From NCBI GenBank assembly GCA_900545755.1, contig URAG01000011.1, forward strand, positions 1 to 41,520: a stretch of 41,520 nt of DNA, written 5' to 3'. Numbering within the stretch: the first letter of the stretch is position 1; each line of letters opens with the position of its first letter. This stretch comes from an uncultured Cloacibacillus sp. GTDB taxonomy: Bacteria; Synergistota; Synergistia; Synergistales; Synergistaceae. Shown in pieces: positions 40,796-41,520 of this stretch. A program made the position numbers and the translations under genes. The notes beneath the pieces are model-generated. The model was not told where the DNA came from, searched no databases, and saw only the letters and a program-made list of their open reading frames with translations.

Positions 40796-41520
40796 ATGAA
40801 ACTCAAGATTTTTCTTGCCGTTCTGACGCTCGCATTCTCAGCGCTTGCTCCTGCGTGCGGCGCAGAAGAACCCCAACAATATGTCCCAGGCGAAGCCATC
40901 GTCGTAATGCGCGGCGGCGCTTCAATCCCAACGGCTGCGTCGGCTAAAAACGCCGCTTCCGAAGACCTAAGCCTGGCAGGCGGCTCCGTCATACAATACT
41001 TTAATCCGATAAAAGCAAATAAAACTCAGGCGGACGCCGCGTCCCGCGCCGCCTCCGCCCAAAGCGGGACAATGGCCGTCGTACACATGCGCGCGCCGGA
41101 GGGAATGACGACGGAGGAATTTATAGCAAAGCTCCGCGCGGAGCCGGACGTCGTCAGCGCCATGCCGAACTACATAATGCGGACGCACGCCGTAGAGCCG
41201 AACGACACGGATTGGAGCCGCCAGTGGGGCCCGGCCGCGATCGGCGCGCCTGAACTGTGGGAACGCGGCGCCGGCTCCGAGGAAGTCGTCGTCGCCGTGA
41301 TAGACAGCGGCGTGATATACGACCATCCCGACCTCGCTGCCAATATGTACACCTTCGACGAATCTACGGCGGACAAAATACTAACCGAGAATCCCGGGAT
41401 CGTCACCGACGAAGTCCCGCTCGCTGGAAGCCACGGTGCGTGGTTCCACAGCAAGATTAACCTGCTTGACCCGAGCACGCCGTACAACGGCGTGCCGGTC
41501 GGCCCGCTGCCGACGATTCA
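40796..41520 (+). CDS. Exported subtilisin-like (S8) serine protease, truncated by the window end
   Basis: The frame is open from the ATG at 40796 (CGGAGG upstream) to the last base, giving 241 complete codons. Residues 1-23 form a signal peptide ending in PACGA, with Cys21 as a possible but imperfect lipobox. Residues about 28-125 look like an inhibitor I9-type propeptide (YVPGEAIVVM, TEEFIAKLRAEPDVVSAMPNYIM). The catalytic domain starts with WGPAAIGAPELWERGAG, and the catalytic Asp is in VVVAVIDSGVIYDHPDLAANM. The catalytic His and Ser motifs lie beyond the window or in its last bases. Such enzymes are secreted for protein degradation, consistent with an amino-acid-fermenting lifestyle. Confidence 0.88.
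   Translation, partial: MKLKIFLAVLTLAFSALAPACGAEEPQQYVPGEAIVVMRGGASIPTAASAKNAASEDLSLAGGSVIQYFNPIKANKTQADAASRAASAQSGTMAVVHMRAPEGMTTEEFIAKLRAEPDVVSAMPNYIMRTHAVEPNDTDWSRQWGPAAIGAPELWERGAGSEEVVVAVIDSGVIYDHPDLAANMYTFDESTADKILTENPGIVTDEVPLAGSHGAWFHSKINLLDPSTPYNGVPVGPLPTI

Noticed and set aside
1..41520. tRNA, rRNA genes and CRISPR arrays
   Set aside because: No cloverleaf with a GTTCRA-type arm, no rRNA signature and no regularly spaced direct repeats were recognised on either strand.

Overview
The window looks like a GC-rich anaerobic bacterium of the Synergistota type (Synergistes/Cloacibacillus-like). The basis is the codon bias, the GGGtGRT/IscU-like pair, several amino-acid and peptide genes, and abundant corrinoid-methyltransferase genes. 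This is an inference from content, not a phylogenetic result. Bases 1 to about 130 do not fit: on the minus strand they encode a piece of the endospore protein SpoVAC, joined to a prepilin peptidase that has lost its N-terminus. That is best read as an assembly chimera or a recombination scar.

Layout. Positions 130-4900 hold housekeeping genes: prepilin peptidase, an exported nitroreductase-like protein, phosphomannomutase/phosphoglucomutase, and the IscU-like/GGGtGRT pair. Positions 5000-8200 hold an alpha/beta hydrolase lacking the expected catalytic His, a PadR regulator with DUF5714, and a homocysteine S-methyltransferase-like protein. Positions 8234-12207 (minus) hold a CobW-type GTPase and a large BTAD/ATPase/TPR regulator. 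The regulator is divergent from a YfcC transporter followed by two nearly identical M20 amidohydrolases (12570-16421). An SLC13-type carrier (16623-18038, minus) follows.

Positions 18276-27308 are the most interesting part: a corrinoid methyl-transfer locus. It has a corrinoid protein, a full-length MtmB (monomethylamine methyltransferase) homologue with no amber/pyrrolysine codon, and a UroD/MtaA-like methyltransferase fused to a thioredoxin-fold domain. After these come an NhaC-type transporter, a class III aminotransferase, a RamA/RACo-like corrinoid reactivase and a MetH-activation-domain-like protein. Together they suggest demethylation of an N-methylated compound other than monomethylamine, possibly an N-methyl amino acid whose amine is then transaminated.

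After an MBL hydrolase and a histidine phosphatase, the base composition becomes much AT-richer (28940-35900). This island reads as a catabolic unit on the minus strand: glycyl radical enzyme, activating enzyme, SDR dehydrogenase and BCCT transporter, divergent from an XRE-cupin regulator. The BCCT carrier has an altered aromatic box and the glycyl radical enzyme has a non-choline-type active-site segment, so the substrate is unclear and choline is unlikely.

The GC-rich backbone resumes with a CNNM/CorC-family protein. A putative attenuated leader then precedes a FecCD/ATPase/binding-protein importer (iron-chelate, haem or cobamide type). The window ends inside an exported subtilisin-like protease. 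No tRNA, rRNA, CRISPR array, transposase or integrase was seen.
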